Below, in pieces: positions 41,414 through 49,868 of a stretch of DNA of 64,000 nt; within the stretch, counting starts at the first letter, position 1, and every line of letters begins with the position of its first letter. The position numbers were made by a program, and so were the translations under genes. This stretch comes from JAKAGZ01 sp963783855 (GTDB lineage Bacteria > Bacteroidota > Ignavibacteria > Ignavibacteriales > Ignavibacteriaceae): the NCBI GenBank assembly GCA_963783855.1, contig CAWAPE010000007.1, positions 1 to 64,000 of the forward strand. The letters are read 5' to 3'. A model generated the notes under the pieces. It was not told where the DNA came from. It did not search any database and saw only the letters and a program-made list of their open reading frames with translations.

Positions 41414-42725
41414 TTTCTTTTCTTATAAATAATCCGTAAAGCAGTAATGATTGAGTCTGCATTTTAAATATTTTTCTTGTTTCCCTGTTAAATAGGTTAC
41501 TGAAATATCCTACATAACTGTATGCCACTATTGTTGCAATTGCAGCTCCCAGACCCGACATGGAAGGAATTAGTATAATATTTAGCACTACATTTATGAT
41601 CAGCCCAATAATTGTCCTTTTCATTTGAAGATAAATACCGGGCTTACCTCCCTTGATATACCAGCTCCCCTGTGCAACACCAAGAAAAACGAATAATGTT
41701 GCCCATGTATGCACTGCCAATATTGGCCCTGATGTAGAGTACTGTGATCCAAATACCAAAATTATGGTATTTGATAAAAAGAAAACTGGAATAATTATAG
41801 TGTATGCAAGAGCAGTTGTTACATTAAGTAATTTTTTTAATCGTTCAAAATAAAGTTCTTCATTGCCAATTATTACCGGGAATACAGAGCCAGCTATAAT
41901 CATTGAAATAAAATAAAATGCTTCCGAAATTTTTGTAGCGGCGGAATAATAACCAACCGCTATTTCGCCTTTCATCTGGCCAAGTAATAAAATATCAACT
42001 TTCATATATAAAAGAATAGCTGCACTTGAAACCAGGAGCGGGATACTTTCTTTTAGCAATTCTTTAATTCTTGATATCCTTACATTCCAATATTTAATCT
42101 TATTATTTTCCTTTAAATAGAAAAATAAAAGTCCAATTGCGCCGAGTAATATTTCTACAAAACTTATCCACGCAAAATCTATTAACGGAGCCTGTGTTTT
42201 TATCAGGATTACTTTTACAATTGCAGAAATTGTAAAAGCAGAGTTTTTTGCCATCACAGTAAATTTTGATTTTACTTCCGATTGAAACCAAAAATCAATG
42301 ACATCAAATGACTGAAAAATAGTTCCGGCAGCAATAATTCCAACCAGCCAGAGGGTTAAGATTTCTCCCGGCCGTATTATTGCAATTAATCCAATAGCTA
42401 AAAGGACGGTTAATATTCCACCGGCAAAACGCATTGCAAAAGCAGATCCAAGTATTTCATATCGGGCATTTTTGTTTTTAACAATTTCGCGTATAACCAG
42501 GTTATCAAGACCAAGGGTAGCTATTGGAGTGAGCAATGCAACAAATGCTATTGCATAATTGAAGAGGCCGAATTTATCCGGGCCCAGATAACGTGCGATC
42601 CATACCCAAACAAAAATGCCAACACCCATTCTGAAAACTTTATCGAAAAATAGCCAGCCGGTATTTCCGATAATTTTCTTCAGAGTAGGTGAAAGCTTAT
42701 TTATCAGATGAGTAATTTTGCCCAT
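41403..42725 (-). CDS. Wzx-type polysaccharide flippase
   Basis: A 440-residue multi-helix membrane protein of the MATE/MVF-like polysaccharide transporter family. It opens with NTGWLFFDKVFRMGVGIFVW and has about 12-14 helices; the repeated VGYYSAATKISEAFYFI-type helix is characteristic. It moves undecaprenyl-linked oligosaccharide across the inner membrane. It is the first gene of a three-gene operon with two glycosyltransferases. No Wzy polymerase or ligase gene is seen in the window. Confidence 0.9.
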   Translation of the reverse strand: MGKITHLINKLSPTLKKIIGNTGWLFFDKVFRMGVGIFVWVWIARYLGPDKFGLFNYAIAFVALLTPIATLGLDNLVIREIVKNKNARYEILGSAFAMRFAGGILTVLLAIGLIAIIRPGEILTLWLVGIIAAGTIFQSFDVIDFWFQSEVKSKFTVMAKNSAFTISAIVKVILIKTQAPLIDFAWISFVEILLGAIGLLFFYLKENNKIKYWNVRISRIKELLKESIPLLVSSAAILLYMKVDILLLGQMKGEIAVGYYSAATKISEAFYFISMIIAGSVFPVIIGNEELYFERLKKLLNVTTALAYTIIIPVFFLSNTIILVFGSQYSTSGPILAVHTWATLFVFLGVAQGSWYIKGGKPGIYLQMKRTIIGLIINVVLNIILIPSMSGLGAAIATIVAYSYVGYFSNLFNRETRKIFKMQTQSLLLYGLFIRKENGT

Positions 42726-42923
42726 ATTTTAGAATTTAATTCTGTAGTGTTGCCGGGAAAAGTTTATGCAATATACTAACTCAGCTTTCTATATTCTAAC
42801 AAAATACGCCTGAAGGGGCTTTTTTTAGTAATTAATTGATTTATTTCGCATATTTCTTTTTGTTAAAGTTTGATTATTTATACTGGTGAAGCCGGTCATT
42901 TCATTTTTAAAATAATACCAATT

Positions 42924-43445
42924 ATGAATTGTAAAATATGTGGATCACCCGCAAAAGAATTATTTAAGGAAAAGATACTAAATAAATATGACGTGATGTT
43001 TTTTCATTGTACTGATTGTCATTTTGTTTTTTCTAAAGAACCATACTGGCTGGAAGAAGCGTACAGTAGTGCCATTAATTTAACAGACACCGGACTGCTT
43101 GAACGGAATGTTTACTTTAACCGGGTAATCTCGGTTTTGCTATATTTCTTTTTTGACAGAAATGGTAAATTTCTCGATTATGCAGGAGGATATGGAGTTT
43201 TCGCGCGGCTTATGAGGGATATCGGATTTGATTTTTATTGGGACGATAAACATTGCGATAATCTATTTGCCCGTGGATTTGAATATAATTTTGATCAACC
43301 GGGAAAGACAGAAGCTGTTACAGCACTGGAAGTTTTTGAACATTTACCGGATCCCGTTACTGAGATTGAAAAAATATTGAAATTGAGCGATACCATAATA
43401 TTTTCAACTCAATTATTCCCGGCAAATCACACCCGGGCCAAATGA
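42924..43445 (+). CDS. SAM-dependent methyltransferase, N-terminal part of a frameshifted gene
   Basis: The ATG at 42924 begins MNCKICGSPAKELFKEKILN, a CxxC zinc-type N-terminus shared by a class of sugar- and glycan-linked methyltransferases. A second Cys pair follows in FHCTDCHFVF. The Rossmann core has FLDYAGGYGVFARLMRDIGF (SAM-binding GxGxG-like), then EAVTALEVFEHLPDPVTEI (motif with ExxEHxxD). The frame ends in HTRAK and a stop at 43445, but the usual continuation of the family follows in the +1 frame (43435-43704). It leads a plus-strand group with two glycosyltransferases, so it probably methylates a polysaccharide sugar. Confidence 0.82.
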   Translation: MNCKICGSPAKELFKEKILNKYDVMFFHCTDCHFVFSKEPYWLEEAYSSAINLTDTGLLERNVYFNRVISVLLYFFFDRNGKFLDYAGGYGVFARLMRDIGFDFYWDDKHCDNLFARGFEYNFDQPGKTEAVTALEVFEHLPDPVTEIEKILKLSDTIIFSTQLFPANHTRAK

Positions 43446-43704
43446 TTGGTGGTTTTATGCTTTTGAACATGGGCAGCACGTTTCTTTTTATTCCGCCCAA
43501 ACTCTGCAAAAACTATCCTCCAAATTTAATCTCAATGTTTTCAGTTTTGGTTCGCTTCATATTCTAACAAGGAAAGTTTTGAATCAAAAAATGGCCACAC
43601 TTTTTATGAAGATAAGTAGAGCCGGCCTATTTTACTTTGTAAAGAAAATGATGAAAAGCAGGACCTGGGAAGATCACAATCTTTTGATGAAAAAAGGTAA
43701 TTAG
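43435..43704 (+). pseudogene. C-terminal part of the frameshifted methyltransferase
   Basis: The +1 frame reads GPNDWWFYAFEHGQHVSFYS and then a helical end to a stop at 43702-43704. This is the conserved C-terminal block of the family. The join is clean if one C at 43434 is omitted (HT then GPNDWW). The stop lies four bases before the next gene's start, as expected for the true end of the upstream gene in an operon. Confidence 0.78.
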
Positions 43705-43708
43705 CCAG

Positions 43709-44800
43709 ATGTTTATTCAAGTTAGAAATATTCTCAATTTCCTGATTTTTTTAGTTCTCGATTTTTTTATCGGATTAAAAAAGCAAGCTGTAAATCCAGA
43801 TTCTCTTTTGCTTTTAAGGTTCGACTCAATTGGTGATTACCTGCTTTTCAGAAAATTCCTGAAAATAATAAAGGAAGACGAGAGGTACAAAAACTGTAAA
43901 ATTACTTTATGCGGAAATATTATCTGGAGAGAACTGGCAGAAACGCTTGATTCGGATGTAATTGATGAATTCATCTGGATGAACAGGAAAAAATTTCTAA
44001 AAAGCATAAGCTATAAATTTTCCTTTTTAAAAATGGTTCACGCGAAAGGCTTTGAAACAGTTATAAATTCAACTTATACAAGAGAATTACTTTTTGGTGA
44101 CCAGATTGTAAAAACCAGCAGAGCAATTAATCAGATTGGTAACTCCGGTTCTCCTGACAAAAAGAACAGGATGAAAATTTTCTCTAATGGCTTTTACACA
44201 AAATTGATACCAGCTGCCGGTGAAAACATGTTCGAATTTTATCGCAACAAGGAGTTTTTTGAAAATTTACTCGGGAAAAAATTGGAGATTGAAAATCCCG
44301 GAATAGACCTAGCTAAATTGAAAATATATGAGGGATTGCCGGAAAGATATTGCGTTGTTTTCCCCGGAGCGAATGATCCTAAAAGACGCTGGAATGTGGG
44401 CAATTTTGCTGAAATTTGTGAATATTTAATAAGCGAATATAATCTCGCTGTGATTATTCCGCTTTCAGCCGGGGAAAAGCAAATTGTCGAAGAGATTAGC
44501 GGGATTGTAAACAATGATAGAGTTATAGACCTTTCCGGTAAAGCAACTCTGTCAGAATTAGCTAAGATAATTGCGGGATGTAAAATTGTAATTTCAAATG
44601 ATACTGCGGCAGTTCATTTTGCCGCTGCTGTTAAGAAAAAATTTCTTTGCATTACAAGCGGGCTTTATTACGGGAGGTTTCTGCCTTACCCTGAAAGTAT
44701 TTTTTCTGAAGGGAAATATGTTTTTCCAAAGGAAATTACAGAGAATTTAGAAGATGAAAAAAAACTAATTAATAATTATAGATTTAGCTCGAGATCTTGA
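43709..44800 (+). CDS. Glycosyltransferase, GT9 (heptosyltransferase-like)
   Basis: A 363-residue GT-B enzyme of the GT9 type. It has a short N-terminal hydrophobic stretch (LIFLVLDFFIGL), then LLLLRFDSIGDYLLFRKFLK in the acceptor half, and the nucleotide-sugar half with VVFPGANDPKRRWNVGNFAE and CKIVISNDTAAVHFAAAVKK. GT9 enzymes build the LPS core from heptose or related sugars; the exact sugar is unknown. It starts four bases after the restored end of the methyltransferase gene. Confidence 0.86.
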   Translation: MFIQVRNILNFLIFLVLDFFIGLKKQAVNPDSLLLLRFDSIGDYLLFRKFLKIIKEDERYKNCKITLCGNIIWRELAETLDSDVIDEFIWMNRKKFLKSISYKFSFLKMVHAKGFETVINSTYTRELLFGDQIVKTSRAINQIGNSGSPDKKNRMKIFSNGFYTKLIPAAGENMFEFYRNKEFFENLLGKKLEIENPGIDLAKLKIYEGLPERYCVVFPGANDPKRRWNVGNFAEICEYLISEYNLAVIIPLSAGEKQIVEEISGIVNNDRVIDLSGKATLSELAKIIAGCKIVISNDTAAVHFAAAVKKKFLCITSGLYYGRFLPYPESIFSEGKYVFPKEITENLEDEKKLINNYRFSSRS

Positions 44801-44850
44801 TATAAATAGTATTTCGGTAAAACAGGTAAAAGAAAAAATCAGGGATTTGC

Positions 44851-45618
44851 TTGGATAAGAATTTTAACATAACATCAATTGTAATTGCCAAAGATGAAGA
44901 ATCGAACATCAGGAGATGTATCGAAAGTCAACTTGGCTGCATTGATGAAATTATAGTGCTTATAGATGATAAAACCACCGACAACACATTTGAAATTGTG
45001 AAAGAATTTAAAGAAGTAACGGCTGAAATGGTTAAGTGGCAAGGCTATTCTGAAACAAAAAAATACGCTGTTTCATTAGCAAACAATAACTGGATATTCT
45101 GGATTGATGCTGATGAAGCGATAACTGAAGGACTCAAACAAGAAATTATTAAATTTAAAAACTCAGAGCCGGAATATTCGGCTTACTCTGTTTCCCGGAA
45201 AGCATATTTCCTGGGTCGCTGGATCAAACACAGCGGTTGGTATCCCGGCAGGGTAAACAGGTTGTTCGACAGGACCAAAGTGAAATTTAGTGACAATGAT
45301 GTCCACGAACATCTTATAATTAACGGCACGATCGGAAAATTTAAAAGCGATCTTGATCATTTTACCGATCCTACTATTGAACATTATTTCGAAAAATTTA
45401 ACAACTATACTACACTCGCTGCCGAAGAAATGATGAGAAAGGGGAAAAGTGCCAACATTATTGATATAATACTGCGGCCTCCTTTATTATTTGTTAAAAT
45501 GTATTTCCTGAAACTTGGCTTTCTTGACGGAATAGAGGGCTTTGTTTTGGCAGTTTTTTCTTCTTTATATGTTTTTACAAAATATTGTAAGTTTTGGTGG
45601 CGGATAAAACACGGATAA
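44851..45618 (+). CDS. Glycosyltransferase, GT2 family (WaaE/KdtX-like)
   Basis: A 255-residue GT-A enzyme starting at a TTG (44851). It contains NITSIVIAKDEESNIRRCIE, the DD-type site IIVLIDDKTTDNTFEIVKEF, WIFWIDADEAITEGLKQEII, and GWYPGRVNRLFDRTKVKFSD, which matches WaaE/KdtX-type LPS core glycosyltransferases. A C-terminal membrane-associated helix region is present. The gene ends the plus-strand glycan group, 21 bases before NAD kinase. No nearby ATG would give a comparable start. Confidence 0.87.
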   Translation: MDKNFNITSIVIAKDEESNIRRCIESQLGCIDEIIVLIDDKTTDNTFEIVKEFKEVTAEMVKWQGYSETKKYAVSLANNNWIFWIDADEAITEGLKQEIIKFKNSEPEYSAYSVSRKAYFLGRWIKHSGWYPGRVNRLFDRTKVKFSDNDVHEHLIINGTIGKFKSDLDHFTDPTIEHYFEKFNNYTTLAAEEMMRKGKSANIIDIILRPPLLFVKMYFLKLGFLDGIEGFVLAVFSSLYVFTKYCKFWWRIKHG

Positions 45619-45639
45619 TCTTCTGCGGAGATATAATTT

Positions 45640-46575
45640 ATGGCAAAAAAGAAAAAAGTAAAAATAAATCAAAACGAACTTAAGATTGGTATTATTGCTA
45701 ACACAACCAAAGAAAAGGTTTTCCCGGTTATATCAGATTTTGTAAACAGGCTTCGCGAAAATGAGCTTGATTTTTTAATTAGTAAAGATGTAGCTGTTTT
45801 TAAAGAAAGAATTAACGGGAAAATAAATAAATCCAGGTTTGTCAATGATGACACACTTTATAAAAAGAGTGATATAATTATTTCTGTTGGGGGCGATGGA
45901 ACAATGCTTGCAACAGCCTATAATGCACAGTTTTATAATAAACCTGTTCTTGGAGTAAACATTGGTAAACTAGGGTTTCTTGTTGAGACAAGTGTCAATC
46001 AGATTGATTCTCTTGTAAAGGAAATTAAAGCCGGCCGATATTCGATAGACGAAAGAATGGTTTTAACCGGCGAATGTTTAAGACATAATTTGCCGAACCT
46101 GTATGCAATAAATGACGTTGTTATTGACAAAGGCGGCTGGCCGAAGATGATAGAGATTGAAATATTCGTGGATGGCGAATATGTAACAACATTTGGGGCA
46201 GACGGCGTAATAGTGGCTACACCCACTGGTTCAACCGGGTACGCCATTTCTACAGGGGGACCGATTGTAAGTCCACAGGCAGATGTAATTACTATTTGTC
46301 CAATTTGCCCGCACAGCTTAACAGTTCGCCCATTAGTTTTGCCGAGTTACCATGATATTGTTATAAGAACTAACTCCTTGCACAAAGAAGTTCACGTTAA
46401 TTGTGATGGCCAGAGAGTGTTTGCGTTTAAGCCGCCACTCGAGTTAAAATTATACAAGAGTAAAAGGCCGGTTAAACTGGTTCATACGTCATTGACTAAT
46501 TATTTTGAAACTTTAAGAAACAAACTGCTCTGGGGAATTGATTTAAGAAGTAATCCTGCTAACGGAGGTGAATAG
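45640..46575 (+). CDS. nadK: NAD kinase
   Basis: A 311-residue ATP-NAD kinase that makes NADP+. The nucleotide loop is VGGDGTMLATAYN near residue 85, followed by VLGVNIGKLGFLVE. The diphosphate-binding and NAD segment is GADGVIVATPTGSTGYAIS and the catalytic-region signature is GGPIVSP. The charged N-terminal KKKKVKINQNE is a normal extension. It is cytoplasmic. Its stop lies just inside the ribosome site of the next gene, giving a coupled pair. Confidence 0.93.
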   Translation: MAKKKKVKINQNELKIGIIANTTKEKVFPVISDFVNRLRENELDFLISKDVAVFKERINGKINKSRFVNDDTLYKKSDIIISVGGDGTMLATAYNAQFYNKPVLGVNIGKLGFLVETSVNQIDSLVKEIKAGRYSIDERMVLTGECLRHNLPNLYAINDVVIDKGGWPKMIEIEIFVDGEYVTTFGADGVIVATPTGSTGYAISTGGPIVSPQADVITICPICPHSLTVRPLVLPSYHDIVIRTNSLHKEVHVNCDGQRVFAFKPPLELKLYKSKRPVKLVHTSLTNYFETLRNKLLWGIDLRSNPANGGE

Positions 46576-46576
46576 A

Positions 46577-47089
46577 ATGAAAAAACTGGTTCTGGTTATT
46601 CTTTTGTTATTTGGAGTAAATGGAATTGCCCAGCAAAAGAATTGTTTGATTAAAGATGCTGCAAACGGTAAACCTATGTTGATAGGCTATTGCACAAGAG
46701 AAGCTTTTAGCGACTCTTCTTTTTCCTGGTGGTTCAATTCAGAATATAATATGTATGAAGTTGATTCTACTGCATTAAAAAATGCATCTGAAAAATTAAA
46801 AAACGACAAAATTACAATTGTAATGGGAACGTGGTGTAGTGATAGCAGAAGGGAAGTTCCAAGATTTTATAAGATTCTGGATTATATTGGATATCCTTCG
46901 GACAAAGTCACGCTAATTATGGTTAATAGAAACAAAAAAACCAATGGAAACGAAGCTGCTAATTTAAATATTGAAAGAGTTCCTACAATAATCTTTTATG
47001 ATAATGAAAAAGAATTAGGAAGGATTGTTGAATATCCTCAGCAAAGTCTGGATAAGGATATGATGAAAATATTGGATGGGCAGCAATAG
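46577..47089 (+). CDS. Exported thiol-disulfide (thioredoxin-like) protein with WCSDS site
   Basis: About a 170-residue exported thioredoxin-fold protein. I take the ATG at 46577 because GGAGG lies 8 bases upstream; the GTG at 46568 would overlap nadK. The signal peptide is LVLVILLLFGVNGIAQ. The thioredoxin motif is IVMGTWCSDSRREVPRFYKI, in which the second active-site Cys is replaced (CSDS), so it cannot form the usual intramolecular disulfide. The cis-proline loop is IERVPTIIFYDNEKELG. It may act as a reductase with a single Cys or as a binding protein. Confidence 0.78.
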   Translation: MKKLVLVILLLFGVNGIAQQKNCLIKDAANGKPMLIGYCTREAFSDSSFSWWFNSEYNMYEVDSTALKNASEKLKNDKITIVMGTWCSDSRREVPRFYKILDYIGYPSDKVTLIMVNRNKKTNGNEAANLNIERVPTIIFYDNEKELGRIVEYPQQSLDKDMMKILDGQQ

Positions 47090-47111
47090 AATTAAAAAGC
47101 TTTAAAACGGT

Positions 47112-47148
47112 AAAGGCTCATCTGTCTTTTGACAGATGAGCCTTTTTA
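47112..47148. terminator. Terminator between the thioredoxin-like gene and kamA
   Basis: Fifteen-base perfect arms AAAGGCTCATCTGTC (47112-47126) and GACAGATGAGCCTTT (47131-47145) with a TTTT loop and T-run. It separates two convergent transcripts and also ends the ATP-grasp/kamA operon. Confidence 0.88.
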
Positions 47149-47161
47149 GTTTATTTTGCTA

Positions 47162-48334
47162 TTAATTTTCTACTTCTTCTAAAATCGGGATTTCGATTTT
47201 TAAGACATCAACCTTTTTGCCTTTTGATTTCCCGTTCTTACCGGATGCAGATTTTCCATAGGTACCTTCTTTTTCTGTCTCCGGATTATTTTTGTCTTTG
47301 TAATTTTGATAAACAAAGACTTTGTTTTTATAGTTACGAAGTATAATCTTATCCTGATCTTTATGAAGAGTGTATTCCGGTAGTATTGGTATTTTACCGC
47401 CGCCGCCCGGTGCATCAATTACGAAGTGTGGTATTGCAAGTCCGCTTGTGTGGCCTCTTAAATTTTCGATAATTTCCAGCCCGGTTTCTATAGATGTGCG
47501 GAAATGATTTGCACCCTTTGTTTCATCGGCCATATACATATAGTATGGCCTTACTCTTATTTTTAACAATTTCTGCATTAGCTCTTTAACCACTGCAGGA
47601 TCGTCATTTACACCTTTCATCAACACCATTTGGTTGCCTACGGGAACTCCCGAATTCGCAAGCATTTCGCAGGCTTTTGTACTTTCAGGCGTAATTTCCC
47701 ATGGGTGGTTGAAATGGGTATTAAGATATATCGGGTGATATTTTTTTAACATATCACATAACTTGGGCGTAATCCTGTGAGGAAGAACGCATGGCATTTT
47801 TGAACCAAGCCTGATTATTTCAATATGGGGAATAGCCCTTAATCTTTGCAGTATCTTTTCCAGCATGGCATCAGTCAACATTAGCGGATCGCCACCGGAA
47901 AGAATAACATCACGGATTTCAGTGTGTTCTTCAAGATACTGAAATGCACTCTCGAGCCCTTTCATTGAGATTTTTTCATAATCGCCAACTTTTCTTTTTC
48001 TTGTACAGAATCTGCAGTACAAACCGCATTGACTTGTTACAAGAAACAGAGCGCGATCGGGATATCGGTGAGTAATATTTGGAACAGGGCTCATAGAATC
48101 TTCCATTAGAGGATCTTCCTCTGAATCGAAATCATCGAGCTCTGCTTTATCCGGTACACACTGCCGCCAGATTGGGTCCCCTGGTTTTCTGATCAAGCTG
48201 AAGTAGTATGGATTAATTCTCGCCTGGAAAAATTCATCCAGATCTTCCGCAACCTTGCGGTCAATATTAAATTTTTCAACAAGCTGATCGACAGTATGAA
48301 TGCTGTCGCGAATCATTTGTTGCCATAGTTCCAT
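47162..48334 (-). CDS. kamA: Lysine 2,3-aminomutase
   Basis: A 390-residue radical SAM enzyme. The iron-sulfur motif is SQCGLYCRFCTRKRKV near residue 102. The PLP lysine is in DAPGGGGKIPILPEY near residue 310. The two carboxylates that hold the substrate lysine side chain in characterised KamA are present as the Asp in MADETKG and the Asp in VIDAPG. This favours L-lysine to L-beta-lysine over glutamate 2,3-aminomutase. The Cys-rich C-terminal zinc segment of clostridial KamA is missing; the tail is Lys/Gly-rich instead. It is the last gene of the ATP-grasp operon. Confidence 0.92.
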   Translation of the reverse strand: MELWQQMIRDSIHTVDQLVEKFNIDRKVAEDLDEFFQARINPYYFSLIRKPGDPIWRQCVPDKAELDDFDSEEDPLMEDSMSPVPNITHRYPDRALFLVTSQCGLYCRFCTRKRKVGDYEKISMKGLESAFQYLEEHTEIRDVILSGGDPLMLTDAMLEKILQRLRAIPHIEIIRLGSKMPCVLPHRITPKLCDMLKKYHPIYLNTHFNHPWEITPESTKACEMLANSGVPVGNQMVLMKGVNDDPAVVKELMQKLLKIRVRPYYMYMADETKGANHFRTSIETGLEIIENLRGHTSGLAIPHFVIDAPGGGGKIPILPEYTLHKDQDKIILRNYKNKVFVYQNYKDKNNPETEKEGTYGKSASGKNGKSKGKKVDVLKIEIPILEEVEN

Positions 48335-48358
48335 GACTGACCCTCTGTCTGTTATTGT

Positions 48359-48832
48359 TTAATTATAAAAATATTTTCCGAAAACCATCAGACTATCGTC
48401 CATAGAATAAAAATCTTTAATCTCTGCTACGATAGAAAAGTTATTCCTCAGGTAGAAATTCCTTGTTCTGGTATAACTTTCTTTGGAAGATGTTTCTGCA
48501 AGCAGCCATCTTCCTTTCTGTTTCTTTACAAACTTTTCTGCATGGTCCAGTAAACTTTTGCCAATGCCTTTTTGCCCTGAATCCGGGTCAGTGACGATCC
48601 AGTATAAATCAAAAACAGCATCAGTAAGTGGACGTCTACCTGTACAATGATAACCTAAAATTTTACCGTCTTTTTCATAGACAAAAATGTTATAATCCGT
48701 CTGAGTCGGAACCGTAAATGAAATATTCACCAGTTCCATAGCAATATCAATTTCTTCATTATTAAAAATCGATATCCTCTTCAGAATATTTTCAATATGC
48801 GTCTTATCAGCTTGCTTTATTTTTCGTATCAT
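48359..48832 (-). CDS. GNAT-family acetyltransferase in the kamA operon
   Basis: A 157-residue GNAT-fold protein starting at the ATG at 48832, 26 bases inside the preceding gene's end. The longer frame reads back over the ATP-grasp gene and is unlikely. GIGKSLLDHAEKFVKKQK is the acetyl-CoA-binding loop, and the motif YHCTGRRPLTDAVFDLYWIV lies earlier. In methanogens and some bacteria KamA (AblA) works with the acetyltransferase AblB to make N-epsilon-acetyl-beta-lysine. This protein is shorter than AblB, so its role here could be beta-lysine or ligated-product acetylation, which is inference. Confidence 0.8.
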   Translation of the reverse strand: MIRKIKQADKTHIENILKRISIFNNEEIDIAMELVNISFTVPTQTDYNIFVYEKDGKILGYHCTGRRPLTDAVFDLYWIVTDPDSGQKGIGKSLLDHAEKFVKKQKGRWLLAETSSKESYTRTRNFYLRNNFSIVAEIKDFYSMDDSLMVFGKYFYN

Positions 48833-49868
48833 TTCTTTTTCTAGATAGCGCAAAATTAGCAATTGAGACCAGCAAGTCCGGAAAGCTAATGCCGGCTTTT
48901 GCTGCTGCTCTAACAAAACCTGAATCAGTAGATATATCCGGATTCGGGTTTACCTCAATTACATAAGGCGTACCTTTCTTATCCAGTCTTATATCCACTC
49001 TTGCATAATCTCTGCAATTAAGAGCCTTATATGCAGAGGCTGCAACGGTTTCAACATTATTTAGAATTCTCTTACCCAGCTTTGCAGGACAGCTTGGCTG
49101 AGTATGCTGATAGTAAACACTTTCTTCTATCCATTTACTATCATAGGTAATAATTTTAGGTAATCCTTCAGGGAGTCCCTTAAAAAGAATTTCGGAAATG
49201 GGAAGAATTTTATCGCCAAGTATTGCAACATTAAGTTCGCGACCCTTAATGAATTCTTCGGCAATAACATCCTGTTTATAAGTTCCAAATAAAAACTCTA
49301 ATTGTTTTTTCAGGTCCTTCAAACTATTTACAACAGACAGCTCAGATATTCCAATACTGGCATCTTCGTTTAATAATTTAAGAATTACCGGAAATTTTAG
49401 ATTAAAACTTTTATTTGATACTTTTTCTCCTCTTTTTATAATTTGTGAGTTTGGTGTGGGCACATTAAAAGAGCGCAAAATGTTTTTTGCTCTTTCTTTA
49501 TTTAAACAATTACCGAGAGTCATAGGTGCATTGCCGGTAAATTGATATCCAAGAAGTTCGAAAATTCCAGCTATACAATATTCATAAGAAGCAATTCCTT
49601 CAATTGATTCAACAAAATTGTAAATCACATCGGGATTGCTTTTATTTAGAAATTTGATCGTTCTTTCAACTTTTCCATTTACAGCAAAAGTCTCAACCTG
49701 AGAAAAATGGCCGCCAAGAGCCGTTTTGATCGCTTCCAGATCCCTGGCAAATGCGCCTTCAGAAAGGTCATCCATAGGACTTATTTCCTCTTCAGGTTTA
49801 CCGTTGTAAATCGGGAAGATGCTCACAGGCGAATTGTAGCAGATTAATATTTTTGCATTTTTTTTCAT
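48807..49868 (-). CDS. ATP-grasp ligase, D-Ala-D-Ala-ligase-like (second)
   Basis: A 353-residue ATP-grasp protein of the Ddl type. The N-terminal domain has PDVIYNFVESIEGIASYEY. Next come the ATP-grasp region with FPVILKLLNEDASIGISELS and the adenine and Mg sites QDVIAEEFIKGRELNVAILG and YVIEVNPNPDISTDSGFVRA. The canonical D-Ala-D-Ala ending differs, with Asp-Ile-Ser in place of the usual Leu-Pro-Gly-x-Thr. It begins 4 bases inside the end of the first ligase (ATGA overlap), so the two are translationally coupled. Substrates are not known, but the operon also makes beta-lysine, so a beta-lysine-containing amide or peptide is plausible. Confidence 0.85.
   Translation of the reverse strand: MKKNAKILICYNSPVSIFPIYNGKPEEEISPMDDLSEGAFARDLEAIKTALGGHFSQVETFAVNGKVERTIKFLNKSNPDVIYNFVESIEGIASYEYCIAGIFELLGYQFTGNAPMTLGNCLNKERAKNILRSFNVPTPNSQIIKRGEKVSNKSFNLKFPVILKLLNEDASIGISELSVVNSLKDLKKQLEFLFGTYKQDVIAEEFIKGRELNVAILGDKILPISEILFKGLPEGLPKIITYDSKWIEESVYYQHTQPSCPAKLGKRILNNVETVAASAYKALNCRDYARVDIRLDKKGTPYVIEVNPNPDISTDSGFVRAAAKAGISFPDLLVSIANFALSRKRNDTKNKAS

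Noticed and set aside
47162..48334. Glutamate 2,3-aminomutase instead of lysine 2,3-aminomutase
   Set aside because: Both Asp positions that hold the lysine side chain are present, whereas glutamate aminomutases carry Lys and Asn there.
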